Below, piece by piece: positions 26,500-35,648 of a stretch of DNA of 64,000 bases. The notes under the pieces are model-generated. The model was not told where the DNA came from. It did not search any database and saw nothing but the letters and a program-made list of their open reading frames with translations. Position numbers and translations under genes: made by a program. Every line of letters starts with the position of its first letter. Position 1 is the stretch's first letter. This DNA comes from an uncultured Lachnospiraceae bacterium (GTDB taxonomy: Bacteria > Bacillota > Clostridia > Lachnospirales > Lachnospiraceae): contig CANBFE010000006.1 of the NCBI GenBank assembly GCA_947367855.1, positions 71,303-135,302 on the forward strand, read 5' to 3'.

Positions 26500-27603
26500 C
26501 TATTTGCCATGTATTTCCTTCCTGTTGTATCTGATTCCGCTTATCTCACTTATTCTTTCATCGCTCATGATGACTTTTTCCTCAGAAAATGCTCTGATAA
26601 TCTCCCGGTATTTCTCCGGCGAATCCTGCGCAAGACACAGCATCTGATACATAAATTCCCCGCGGTTTGTAATGCAGCCATTTACATTGGAAAAAAAGGC
26701 TCTGCAACTTTCTCTGCCAGGAAAGATTCGCCCTTCTTCCCTTTCACATAATTCCCCGACTGTTCCGTCCTCCTTTATATAATCCCATAAGAAGAATACA
26801 TTAATATAAGGAATGATGGAGCCCCGTAAAAACTCTGTTCCATCCAGATTCTTCAAAGACAAATCCCAAAAGTCCCTGAAACGTATACTCCGGAACGTAT
26901 TAAATCCTTTCGGCACCAACACCATGTTTCCCATTGCATGTGTTAACGCCGCAAATTTTTTCACTTCAGCATCAATTTTCAGATCATATTTGCGAATCAG
27001 TTCCGGCAGGGTCAATTTTCTGTCCTCTTCCTTCTTACACCAATACGAACTTCCTTTTCCCCCAAACAAATCATTGTAAGTTAAAATCAGGTAATTAGCC
27101 AGAGGCATCCACATGGAATTCATTGTATCCGGCCCCATTGGTAAGGACAATGCATCCCCTGTATATTCCGGTTTACAGCAGCCATACCGCCTTACTGCCC
27201 TATCCTCCGGATTACCTTCTCCTCCGTCATGCCCGTCCATCCATCCCCACAGTGTCCGATAAATTTCTCTCATCAGGTAATTTATATACAATTCCCGTGT
27301 GCCGTTCCCGGCTGTTCCGTCGCAATCATAAGTACATTTGTCGCAGCCTTTTTTATAGGCCCAGAAGCGCTCTATGGAATCCTGCGAAACAATCTCACAG
27401 CTGCGCATTTTATCTGCAGCCACTTCGTACGCTTTTCTGTTCCGCACTCTTCTATAAATATCGCCTCTCGCTACTGCTTCAAAGTGTTTCACCCATAACT
27501 CCTGATCAATCTGAAACTTAAAATCAAATTCGCTATGGCGAATAACCTTTGCTTCCAAAAATTTTTTCAAAGAATCGTACATTGGTTTATGTAATCCACT
27601 CAT
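26500..27603 (-). CDS. Conserved hypothetical protein, function unknown
   Basis: 367 residues from MSGLHKPMYDSLKKF, with AAAGGATAAAA just upstream. It is cytoplasmic, mixed alpha/beta, rich in aromatic and charged residues. A Cys cluster KKGCDKCTYDCDGTAGNGT lies near residue 90 and GCCKPEY near 140; together these could bind a metal. Other conserved-looking stretches are MGPDTMNSMWMPLANYLI and NMVLVPKGFNTFRSIRF. It may belong to one of the recent DUF families of phage-related or accessory proteins (DUF6994-like is a guess). Neither neighbour gives context: tRNA-Pro on one side, an OFA transporter on the other strand on the other side. Confidence 0.7.
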   Translation of the reverse strand: MSGLHKPMYDSLKKFLEAKVIRHSEFDFKFQIDQELWVKHFEAVARGDIYRRVRNRKAYEVAADKMRSCEIVSQDSIERFWAYKKGCDKCTYDCDGTAGNGTRELYINYLMREIYRTLWGWMDGHDGGEGNPEDRAVRRYGCCKPEYTGDALSLPMGPDTMNSMWMPLANYLILTYNDLFGGKGSSYWCKKEEDRKLTLPELIRKYDLKIDAEVKKFAALTHAMGNMVLVPKGFNTFRSIRFRDFWDLSLKNLDGTEFLRGSIIPYINVFFLWDYIKEDGTVGELCEREEGRIFPGRESCRAFFSNVNGCITNRGEFMYQMLCLAQDSPEKYREIIRAFSEEKVIMSDERISEISGIRYNRKEIHGK

Positions 27604-27727
27604 TTTTATCCTTTCCTGCAAACCATATAAATCATCTGTTGAACCTCATCCATTATAGCAGACAGCACGGAAAAATGACAACGTTTAAATACAGCTAATT
27701 TCACCTTTTGGAAGTATTATAAAAGGC

Positions 27728-27756
27728 TTGCATTTTGCTGAAATTGCGAGTACAAT
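27728..27756 (+). promoter_or_regulatory. Sigma-A promoter of the OFA transporter gene
   Basis: TTGCAT (27728-27733), 17-base spacer, TACAAT (27751-27756). The leader to the start codon at 27896 would be about 130 nt and contains short inverted repeats around 27790-27830; I recognise no riboswitch in it. Confidence 0.7.
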
Positions 27757-27895
27757 AACCTATGCCGATATATTCTATTCCAGTTGCATGATATGCCTTG
27801 CAGGCCGGTGAGCAGGCGCATACAGGATTCTGTGCGGCTCTGTAATCAGATGAAATATATCGTCCAAAGAAACAAAAAAGGAAACGAGGTACATC

Positions 27896-29188
27896 ATGAA
27901 GAACAACAAATGGATACGCGCCGCAATTCCGGCGCTGCTGCTTCACTGCAGCATAGGTACTGTCTACTGTTGGTCCATATTCAGCCAGGAAATCGCCGAT
28001 TACATCGGTTTCTCCAAAAGCGCCACCGAATGGGCCTTCAGCTTCGCCATCTTTTTCCTTGGCATGTCCGCTGCCTTCCTTGGCAATATCGTGGAAAAGG
28101 ACATCCACAAATCGTCCCTGATCGCCTCCATCTGCTTCGCCTGCGGCATGGCGGGAACCGGATTTTTCATTTACTACGGCGGCACCCATCAGCAGAGCCC
28201 CCTGGCTCTCATCGGCATCTATCTCTGCTACGGCTTTATCATGGGCATCGGCCTGGGAACCGGCTATCTGTCCCCTGTAAAGACCCTGATGCTGTGGTTT
28301 GAGGACAGAAAAGGACTTGCCACCGGTCTGGCAGTTGCAGGTTTCGGCGCCGCGAAAGCCATCGCCAGCCCCATCATGCAGGCAATGCTGGACAATCTGG
28401 GCGAAGGCGGCATCTACAAAATGTTCCTGATTTTGGCCGTAGTCTATTTTATAATGATGTTTGTGGGACATCTGCTGTTAAAGAAACCCGATACCTGGCA
28501 TGAGCCCAAGAAGGCCGAGAAGGGCAAGGGAATGATGGATGTCATCAAGTCCAGACCCATCACCAATTACGTGGGCATCTGGCTTATGTTCTACATAAAC
28601 ATTACCTGCGGTCTGGCCCTGATCTCCCAGGAGAAAATGATCGTAAAATGTATCGGTCTGGCGGGCGCTGCCGGAATCATTGCCACCGTATCAGCCATCT
28701 TCAACGCAGGCGGTCGTCTGGGCTTCTCCGCATGGGCGGATAAGATGAAGGACAGAAACACCATTTACAAGCTGATCTTCATCCTCTCCATCGCCTTTAC
28801 CGGAATCGTCATCCTGACGGGCGGCATCAAAAACGGCGAGGGCAATACCCTGCTGATTATCCTGGTGCTTGGACTGATCTTTGTAGTAAACGCAGGTTAC
28901 GGCGGAGGCTTCTCCAATGTGCCCACTCTGCTCTCCGATCATTACGGCATGGGCAATATCAGCGCCATCCACGGACTCACCCTTTCCGCATGGGCCATTG
29001 CAGGCCTGACAGGCAACCAGCTTGCCACCTGGATTGTGAACCACACGGGAGAGTTCTCTGACCATAACGGAATACAGGTTAATCCTGTGGGATACCAGAA
29101 TGTGCTGTATGTCACCATTGTTCTGTACATCGTGGCACTGCTGATCAGCCTTTTCCTGGTGCGTCCTGCCAAGGAAGGAAATAAATAA
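27896..29188 (+). CDS. MFS transporter, OFA (oxalate/formate antiporter) family
   Basis: 430 residues with 12 predicted TM helices. The start MKNNKWIRAAIPALLLHCSIGTVYCWSIF and the loop YLSPVKTLMLWFEDRKGLATGLAVAGFG are typical of the OFA family (OxlT, YhjX). The second half begins after a charged central loop (KPDTWHEPKKAEKGKG). It exchanges small carboxylates across the cell membrane; the substrate is unknown and could be formate, pyruvate or oxalate. Ribosome binding site GAGG 9 bases before ATG. It is a single-gene unit with its own promoter and a strong bidirectional terminator. Confidence 0.92.
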   Translation: MKNNKWIRAAIPALLLHCSIGTVYCWSIFSQEIADYIGFSKSATEWAFSFAIFFLGMSAAFLGNIVEKDIHKSSLIASICFACGMAGTGFFIYYGGTHQQSPLALIGIYLCYGFIMGIGLGTGYLSPVKTLMLWFEDRKGLATGLAVAGFGAAKAIASPIMQAMLDNLGEGGIYKMFLILAVVYFIMMFVGHLLLKKPDTWHEPKKAEKGKGMMDVIKSRPITNYVGIWLMFYINITCGLALISQEKMIVKCIGLAGAAGIIATVSAIFNAGGRLGFSAWADKMKDRNTIYKLIFILSIAFTGIVILTGGIKNGEGNTLLIILVLGLIFVVNAGYGGGFSNVPTLLSDHYGMGNISAIHGLTLSAWAIAGLTGNQLATWIVNHTGEFSDHNGIQVNPVGYQNVLYVTIVLYIVALLISLFLVRPAKEGNK

Positions 29189-29223
29189 TCCAGGCAAATG
29201 ATTCTTTGAAACGCAGTAAAAAA

Positions 29224-29259
29224 CCCCTGCTGGAGAAACTTTCTCTCAGCAGGGGTTTT
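29224..29259. terminator. Bidirectional Rho-independent terminator
   Basis: CCCCTGCTG...CAGCAGGGG stem extended by GAGAAA/TTTCTC, flanked by A6 and T4. It separates the convergent OFA transporter gene and the end of the tubulin/GTPase operon. Confidence 0.9.
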
Positions 29260-29318
29260 GATTTTATAAACAGGGAACAACTCCAAAAACAAACGCTAAT
29301 AGATAAAATTGAACATTG

Positions 29319-30293
29319 TCAGATAATTCGATAATTCCTACAGCAAATCACCAGTATCACTGTCATAACAATTGCATAAAACACCCAGAACAACTTCCGG
29401 GGCTTCTGTCCAAGCCATGCCTTGATACGGTACAGCAGAAAGTCCGTCAACAGCATCGCGGCACAGGAGACAGCCAATAGCCGCACTCCACTAATTGGGA
29501 ACTTCATTCGATACATCAGCGCTTCGGCCAGATAAGGAAGCAGAATCAACTCTGCCGCAGTCAGGCAGAATATCAACGCATTTTTCCTGTTTTTCGCAAG
29601 CCTGGCAGCTGTCAGCCAACACATGGCATAAACGGCCAGTCTTATGATATTTCTGTACAGGACATACCTGGATATAGACAGGGCAAACCCCAGACTACCC
29701 GTATTATATGACAGCAAAAACAGCAGACTGAGGGATCCGACAATTATGCCCAAAGCGCCTGCCACTCTGCTCCCCTTCTCGTTGACATAACAACAGAAAT
29801 GCAGAAACCCGGCCATTACGCCTGCCACAATATATAATCCTATCAAATATACCCAGTTGACATATCGGTTCAACAATTGGTTCTGGTAGCAATTCATAAT
29901 CAGCAAAACAGCCACCGTCAGCCCTGCTGCCAGCCATCCCACAGCTGTTTTCCATCCCTGTCCCTGCTGTGCGACACCGGAATCAGCCTGTTTCTTTCTT
30001 CCCTTTTTATTGTGCGTCGTATGCTCTGTAGCCGCAGGGCCTGCTGTACTTTCAGGCACAGTGGACTTATCCCACTCTTCCGTCTTTGGATTTGCGGGTT
30101 CCCTATTCATCGACAGGCTTCCCTCCGTGGGTTCAGGCCTCATTTCGCCCGATTCGACTTCAGAACGCTTCCCATTCCCTGCCGGTTTGGCCTTAGCCTG
30201 CCTTCCGAGAGGATATCCGCAGAACGGACATATTTCCGCCCCCATGGGCACATCCGTACATTTACATTCCGGACATTGCTTTGCGCCTTCCAT
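29319..30293 (-). CDS. Zinc-ribbon membrane protein (last gene of the tubulin/GTPase operon)
   Basis: 324 residues. The N terminus is a zinc ribbon, MEGAKQCPECKCTDVPMGAE then CPFC (Cys7, Cys10, Cys22, Cys25). A ~85-residue charged, Pro-rich linker follows. From residue ~115 to the end there are about seven hydrophobic segments, for example TAVGWLAAGLTVAVLLIMNC and the final FWVFYAIVMTVILVICC. Likely topology: cytosolic zinc ribbon attached to a polytopic membrane domain. Zinc ribbons of this kind are common in the membrane components of predicted conflict systems; no specific function can be named. Ribosome binding site AAAGGATGG. It follows the vWA gene by 62 bases and ends at the shared terminator. 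Confidence 0.75.
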   Translation of the reverse strand: MEGAKQCPECKCTDVPMGAEICPFCGYPLGRQAKAKPAGNGKRSEVESGEMRPEPTEGSLSMNREPANPKTEEWDKSTVPESTAGPAATEHTTHNKKGRKKQADSGVAQQGQGWKTAVGWLAAGLTVAVLLIMNCYQNQLLNRYVNWVYLIGLYIVAGVMAGFLHFCCYVNEKGSRVAGALGIIVGSLSLLFLLSYNTGSLGFALSISRYVLYRNIIRLAVYAMCWLTAARLAKNRKNALIFCLTAAELILLPYLAEALMYRMKFPISGVRLLAVSCAAMLLTDFLLYRIKAWLGQKPRKLFWVFYAIVMTVILVICCRNYRII

Positions 30294-30355
30294 AAGTCAC
30301 CATCCTTTCAAAAAACTCCTAATTTCTGCGCTCCAACACATTCAGATGCCTCTCC

Positions 30356-31564
30356 TCAGCTTCGTCCCCGCCGCACCTCTGATCCGGAATCGTTCCTCCC
30401 CAGGAAGTCCTCCCGCAGCAGTGTGAGTGAGATCAACAGACAGACCAGAACGCGAATCAGTGCGGGGGGCATCCTTAAGGCGTTCATGCCCATTTCCATG
30501 CAGATACCCGCCAACGCGCTCCCCACCGCAGAGCTCCTGATGACAGCTGTAGTATCCATAAACTTCTCGCAGATGGCAGCCTTCTCCAGACCAATCACGA
30601 TGCCCAGCCCGGTGATGAGCAATATCCGCATGACGGCATACAGCAGGTTCAGATTCTCACTGTTCCTGTATCCCAGCAGATGTCTCTCATCGCCCAGATC
30701 TCCGGCCTTAAACATTGCTTCCTCCAGATCGTTCACATCGTCCACATTGACGAACACGCCGCCGGTCTTGTCGGCAATCAGGGTCATGAGATTCTCGTCT
30801 GCACCAATAACGCCCACCGTTCCGATAGATAACCCTTCCTCCACATATTCATCCAAAACCGAATTAATCTCGTTTATATCAGAGAGATCCGTTGCAACGC
30901 CATCGCTTAAGAAGATAACATGGGCATTCAGTTTGGAGAGATCCATATCCTTATTCTTGATATCCCTCATCAGTGTCTCCAGGGTCAGCTTAACGGCTGT
31001 CCCTCCCATCTCAGATTCACGGGGATACTCCTGGCCATCGCTCTTAGGCCCCATTTCTCGTGCGCAAACCACCTCAGACCCAAACAGATAGACCGCATAC
31101 TGGAAATCATCCGGTTTATCAGCCAGCATACTATCAATGGCTCTGAAGCGCAGTCCTTCAGAATCATTGCCATCCTCTACAAAATCGCCGGTTACAGCAT
31201 CGATGAAATTACCATACATAGAATTGGAGCAGTCGATTGCAAAGATGTAGGCATCCTCTTTTTTCCCAATCTCAATCTCATATAGCAGCTCAAAACCTGC
31301 TGTCAGAACAAGCATAGCCAAAAACACCCTGACCCACTGCTTCATGGGCACGCCCTTGTATGTACGGGAATACACCGTCTTCCCAATCAGCCATATGGCA
31401 AGGCCCAGGAACAGGAACAGACCCACGAAATAAAGCTCTGCCACTGCCACTCTGGGCAGGATGCCCTTGAGAGCCTGATAAAGTACCTCCCCTATGGCCG
31501 CAAAAACCACTCCCGCCAGGATGCTGCCTATCAGCATCTTCATTGAATATCTCCCTTTTTCCAT
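30356..31564 (-). CDS. Membrane-embedded von Willebrand factor A (vWA) domain protein
   Basis: 402 residues. Three TM helices lie in the first ~100 residues, then a vWA domain with the metal-ion-dependent adhesion site: DCSNS (Asp111, Ser113, Ser115), a threonine in GGTAVKL, and Asp in FLSDGVATD. TM helices follow at about 295-320 and 330-385 (YAVMRILLITGLGIVIGL), and the end is basic. The vWA domain probably faces one side of the membrane between two TM groups. vWA domains bind protein partners through Mg2+ and often pair with ATPases or GTPases (family knowledge). It begins 22 bases after the GAP1-like gene with AGGAGG; an earlier out-of-frame ATG lies between. Confidence 0.85.
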   Translation of the reverse strand: MEKGRYSMKMLIGSILAGVVFAAIGEVLYQALKGILPRVAVAELYFVGLFLFLGLAIWLIGKTVYSRTYKGVPMKQWVRVFLAMLVLTAGFELLYEIEIGKKEDAYIFAIDCSNSMYGNFIDAVTGDFVEDGNDSEGLRFRAIDSMLADKPDDFQYAVYLFGSEVVCAREMGPKSDGQEYPRESEMGGTAVKLTLETLMRDIKNKDMDLSKLNAHVIFLSDGVATDLSDINEINSVLDEYVEEGLSIGTVGVIGADENLMTLIADKTGGVFVNVDDVNDLEEAMFKAGDLGDERHLLGYRNSENLNLLYAVMRILLITGLGIVIGLEKAAICEKFMDTTAVIRSSAVGSALAGICMEMGMNALRMPPALIRVLVCLLISLTLLREDFLGRNDSGSEVRRGRS

Positions 31565-31586
31565 ATCATGTGCGCCTCCTTACGCT

Positions 31587-34154
31587 TTAACCCTCATCCT
31601 TATCACCCGAAAAAATCCCCACAGCCGCACCTCCTATTGCCACCACCGCAAAGATACCGCAGCCCGCCACAGCGATGATTGTCTTCAGACCGGCACCGGC
31701 CGCACCCTGCAGCCCGGGCAGCAGTCTGACCAGGAACCACAGTCCAATGGCAAAGATTGCCAGAATTGCCACAAATCCTCCCACAATCGCCAATTCCCGT
31801 GGCTCCTGGATTCCAAGGCTGTCAAAATAATCCCCGATGCCTCCCGCCATGTAAATCTTCACCGCCAGTACGGTCACCATGCCCACCACAGCCACAGAGC
31901 CTGCCACAATGCCGGGCACTGAACCCCACTTGCAGTATTTCAGCAGACACCACACAAAGAACCCGATTGACACTGCGGCCAGAGAGCCTACCGCCACTTT
32001 GTGGAGGCAGAACCTGAAATTCTGCTCCGCCTGCATTGCCTCACCGCTTCCCGGATCCTCGCCTCTCAGGCAGGCCAGAAGGAGTTCCATGGCATGTTTG
32101 ACCCTCTTGTCCCCCTCCTCTCCGACCTTCCAGGCTTTACCCTCCAGCTCCTTTTCCAGGGATTTGGTTACATATTTTTTTAACCTGCCTTCGCTCAGGA
32201 TACGGGAGCCCTGCACTACCTTTGGAAGCATCTCCGGTTTGAACAGCTTTTCCTGGCCTGCGTTTATGACCTTTCGAATCCATTTGGCCGTCTCCATCCT
32301 GTCGTTTTCCAGGTCATAACAGCACAGAATCGACAGTTCCACTTCGTCTCTGCTCCGAAAACAGCACTGCGCCATCTGTCCTTTACACAGTATGCCCTGT
32401 AGTACTTTTTTGATGGTTATGTCATCGAATATCTTGTCGGTAAAGAAAATATCGTAGATCCGGTCTGTGGTAAGAGCATCATCAAGGACAATCCCCAACA
32501 GATCTCTCACTATCCGGGCTTTCTCACACTCCGTTCCGTTAAAGCCGTTCCGCGACAGTTCGTCCAGACTGCATTTCCTGTACCTGTCGGCATCCTGCAG
32601 GGAGAACTGCTCTATCTCGAACCCTCTCCACAGAAGATCGTCCGCGAAAAGCAGGTACTGCCGACCTGCCTCCTGACTGACCTGTTCCATCAGGGAAGCT
32701 ATCCTCCCTACTTCCCCGCGAACCTTCAGCTGCCCCTCAAAGCCCCGGGCGGCCTCCATCTCCTCTGTGGTAACTTTTCTCAGCAGATCAGCGAACGTTC
32801 TTGTAGAAACCGCCTCTGCGCCGCTCTCCTCCAGATAAGATGTAACCTGCTGCAGGCTCCTGAGCCTGGAAGGCAGAAATGCCCTTTCAAAATAGTTCCT
32901 GTAATAGCCCTCGTCCATCCTCTCTATGGCCTCGATGAGGATGGCATATTGCCCCTTGTCTTCCTTGTACTGTTTCCAGAGCAGATTGTGTCCTTCCCGA
33001 TCGTCTTTCGCAAGGATCTGTCTCGCGTAGAAAATCAGATATGATTTATGCAAAGCCGGATTCGCACTGCTTTGTGCACGGTTCACTACCCGGTTGAGAA
33101 TCCTGGAATCCTTTACCTGCAGGTCGTTCTCGCTGATGGACTCCAACAGCACGGCCAGGTATTCCTCCACCGCCCCACCCTCTTTCAGCGGATACCCCAT
33201 AAAAGAAGTCAGCAGGGAAATCGTCAGATCGTCATCTATGGCTTTGCCCAGTTCGTTTTTTTTCTGCGCCTGAAAAGCATGCTCTACCTGATCGCAGTCG
33301 ATGTCCTTCAGCTGGATATCGAATGCCTGATCGATGAACCCGGCCATTGCGCCCAAAAGCCTCTGCCGCAGCCTGTCGTCTTCCAGACTGTAGACCTGAG
33401 TAAACTGATAGCGCTCCAGTTTGCTCTTGTCACAGGCGTGCTTTTTGGTATCCAGGTCGAAATAATTATTCCCCTCCGCCCTGTCGGAGAAATAGATGCC
33501 CGTCTTTCCCCCCTTATAGGAAAAGAAGGTCAGCTTTGTCCGCAGATGACAGGGCAGCCCCCGCATGATCAGATACATGATCTCCCGGCACACCTGCCGG
33601 TACTCCTCCAGGGGCCGCTCTGCCTTCACGCAAAGAGCATTGGCAAACCCTTCCAATGCACAGGTTGCGCCGATCAGCAGATGCCTGTAGCTTTCTGCGT
33701 CCAACCCATATTTATCCATCAGTTTTCTATAGTCCATAGGGGTATAGTCCAACTTATGAGCCACAGGAAGGGCCTTCACGGAAGGATCGTACTCTTTCCG
33801 GAACGTCCCGTCAACCACTCCCAGAAGCTGCTCCGGCTTCTCACAGAGCGCATAGTAATCCGCCAGATTAAAGCAATAGCCGTGAGTAAAGGAAACACCT
33901 CTGGCATCGGCGGCCTCTTTCCCGCTCGCTTCATAATTGATGTTCATAAAATAGACGAAACGGTCATACCGGAATACGCCGAACGCTTCCTTCGGCATGG
34001 TATTTCCGTTCATCAGCTCCGCCAGATTTCCAGCGAATCCGCTGAATCCCTCTTTGGCGGCCTGGGACATCTCCTCGGAGGGAAACACGATGGACCAGCC
34101 CGCGCCTTCGCCCTGCTTTCCTCTTCTGGTATAGCCAGCTTGATATAAATTCAT
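31587..34154 (-). CDS. GTPase-associated protein 1 (GAP1)-like protein with C-terminal TM helices
   Basis: 855 residues. The N-terminal ~130 residues (MNLYQAGYTRRGKQGEGAGW..., then FVYFMNINYEASG) resemble the GAP1-N1 domain, named for its association with GTPases in predicted conflict systems. A long helical middle region (residues 150-690) contains LPCHLRTKLTFFSYKGGKTGIYF and many charged helices. The end has four TM helices in residues ~705-850 and a short acidic tail (SGDKDEG). So a large cytosolic part is anchored at the membrane, downstream in the operon from the GTPase, its likely partner. CAGGAGG precedes the ATG, and the gap to the GTPase gene is 17 bases. The domain name is from memory of the family and was not searched. 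Confidence 0.72.
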   Translation of the reverse strand: MNLYQAGYTRRGKQGEGAGWSIVFPSEEMSQAAKEGFSGFAGNLAELMNGNTMPKEAFGVFRYDRFVYFMNINYEASGKEAADARGVSFTHGYCFNLADYYALCEKPEQLLGVVDGTFRKEYDPSVKALPVAHKLDYTPMDYRKLMDKYGLDAESYRHLLIGATCALEGFANALCVKAERPLEEYRQVCREIMYLIMRGLPCHLRTKLTFFSYKGGKTGIYFSDRAEGNNYFDLDTKKHACDKSKLERYQFTQVYSLEDDRLRQRLLGAMAGFIDQAFDIQLKDIDCDQVEHAFQAQKKNELGKAIDDDLTISLLTSFMGYPLKEGGAVEEYLAVLLESISENDLQVKDSRILNRVVNRAQSSANPALHKSYLIFYARQILAKDDREGHNLLWKQYKEDKGQYAILIEAIERMDEGYYRNYFERAFLPSRLRSLQQVTSYLEESGAEAVSTRTFADLLRKVTTEEMEAARGFEGQLKVRGEVGRIASLMEQVSQEAGRQYLLFADDLLWRGFEIEQFSLQDADRYRKCSLDELSRNGFNGTECEKARIVRDLLGIVLDDALTTDRIYDIFFTDKIFDDITIKKVLQGILCKGQMAQCCFRSRDEVELSILCCYDLENDRMETAKWIRKVINAGQEKLFKPEMLPKVVQGSRILSEGRLKKYVTKSLEKELEGKAWKVGEEGDKRVKHAMELLLACLRGEDPGSGEAMQAEQNFRFCLHKVAVGSLAAVSIGFFVWCLLKYCKWGSVPGIVAGSVAVVGMVTVLAVKIYMAGGIGDYFDSLGIQEPRELAIVGGFVAILAIFAIGLWFLVRLLPGLQGAAGAGLKTIIAVAGCGIFAVVAIGGAAVGIFSGDKDEG

Positions 34155-34171
34155 CCTGCCATCCTCCTGAT

Positions 34172-35602
34172 CTAACGCTTTTTAGTGTTCTTGATTGCTT
34201 TGTCAAGGATCTGCAGCTTATATAAAACCCAGAATAAAGGCTCCTCCACCCTGACCGCCTCCGGATTCACTTCCATCTGGTACCCCTTGGTATTTCCGTC
34301 TTCCCACACCACCGGTGCCCCGTTCAATGCGGAAAAAGCAAAATAAGCGTGGTTTGGAAAAAACTGCTTTAGGTCATTGTCCAGAATCTTACCCTTGATA
34401 GATTTCCTGCTCAGCAGCATCTTTACTTCCGTATTGATATTGACCCAATCATCGTAAGGAAATCCACAAACCTCGTAATCGTTATAGCGGATATTCTGGA
34501 ACATGTTCGAGTAATCCCCTATCACCCCGGTCCCTTTGAGCAGATCGCTCTTGGAGAGGGTGGCTGCCAGCGGAATATCGCTCTCTCCTCCCGCAAAATC
34601 AGCGGATACGAAGGCGGTATACATAGCCGCCACCACCTTGTCCGGACTATAGATGTCATCGTCCATATTGTCCTCATCATCATTGCCCAGATAGACCAAA
34701 TCCGTGAACTGCCTGGGATCCATGATCATGATGATGCCATCCGCGTTGCGGATGAACTGGCCATACCGCTCCATCTGGTCTGCGTCCACACAATTCTCGC
34801 CTGCGATATCGTAAAATACCAGGGTGAACCTTCTTCCGTCCTTATTGTTCTTCACATTAACCGGTACCGGCGTGGTCAGCACATTGGTGGCATTACCTCC
34901 CGGCAGATTCTGCCCTCTGCGGATGGTGTGGTTTTTCACAAAATCATCCACTTCCGGGCACAGGCCGGCCACCGTCATATCCGCCCGGGCCAGTATCTCT
35001 TTGATCTTGCCCAGCATCTGGGACAGATACACGGTCTTTCCGGAGCTTGTGATACCTACCACAGGAATATATTTGATCGGATATTTGCCGAACTCAAAGG
35101 GCAGCCTGTTATGGCAGTGTGGACAGATGCGGATTTTGGAGCGGTTCCCCTCCGTATCGATGACCTCATTGAGAAACCCGTCCTCATCCTCCTTGAAGAT
35201 CAGGCGGGAACCGTCCGTGAACCTGGAATTGGTCAGGAACCTGGCATCGAACTGGGAGATGACCGGATTCCTCTCGTAAGTCCTGCTCCGTTCGGTGTCC
35301 TCCGGCTTACTGCCCGGGTACTTATTCCAGAATTTCTCATACAGCTCATCCGATGAAAGGACGTATAATTTCTTCTTCTCCCGCTCATCGCCGCTGAAAT
35401 CATCCAGGTCCTGCTGGGTGTACGCTGTCATCGCCCGAAATGCCACTCCCCTGGCAAATATCTTCTCGAAACAATAAGGGCACCTGAAGGACTTCTGCAC
35501 ACCGCCGCATGCCGTATCCCCACTCCCCTGTTTCTCCTTCGGGACACTGTCCCTTGCTTTGCCTTTTTCGTCGTTCTGTGCCTTTCTAACAAATAAACCC
35601 AT
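34172..35602 (-). CDS. Zinc-ribbon P-loop GTPase (TRAFAC/double-GTPase-like)
   Basis: 476 residues from MGLFVRKAQNDEKG; this ATG has GAGGGG 7 bases upstream, while the frame stays open 43 codons further. Two CxxC pairs, CPYC (41-44) and CPHC (160-163), frame a ~115-residue insert and look like one split zinc ribbon. The GTPase core follows directly: P-loop GITSSGKT (183-190), G3 motif DIAGE (265-269) and G4-like SKSD (350-353). It resembles the double-GTPase (DO-GTPase) proteins described for predicted conflict systems. It has no TM segment. The GTP-bound state could gate the membrane proteins encoded next to it (inference). Confidence 0.82.
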   Translation of the reverse strand: MGLFVRKAQNDEKGKARDSVPKEKQGSGDTACGGVQKSFRCPYCFEKIFARGVAFRAMTAYTQQDLDDFSGDEREKKKLYVLSSDELYEKFWNKYPGSKPEDTERSRTYERNPVISQFDARFLTNSRFTDGSRLIFKEDEDGFLNEVIDTEGNRSKIRICPHCHNRLPFEFGKYPIKYIPVVGITSSGKTVYLSQMLGKIKEILARADMTVAGLCPEVDDFVKNHTIRRGQNLPGGNATNVLTTPVPVNVKNNKDGRRFTLVFYDIAGENCVDADQMERYGQFIRNADGIIMIMDPRQFTDLVYLGNDDEDNMDDDIYSPDKVVAAMYTAFVSADFAGGESDIPLAATLSKSDLLKGTGVIGDYSNMFQNIRYNDYEVCGFPYDDWVNINTEVKMLLSRKSIKGKILDNDLKQFFPNHAYFAFSALNGAPVVWEDGNTKGYQMEVNPEAVRVEEPLFWVLYKLQILDKAIKNTKKR

Positions 35603-35648
35603 TTCTTTCCCCTCACACTCTAAAGTATTCTTTTCCTCTTCCGGAGCC

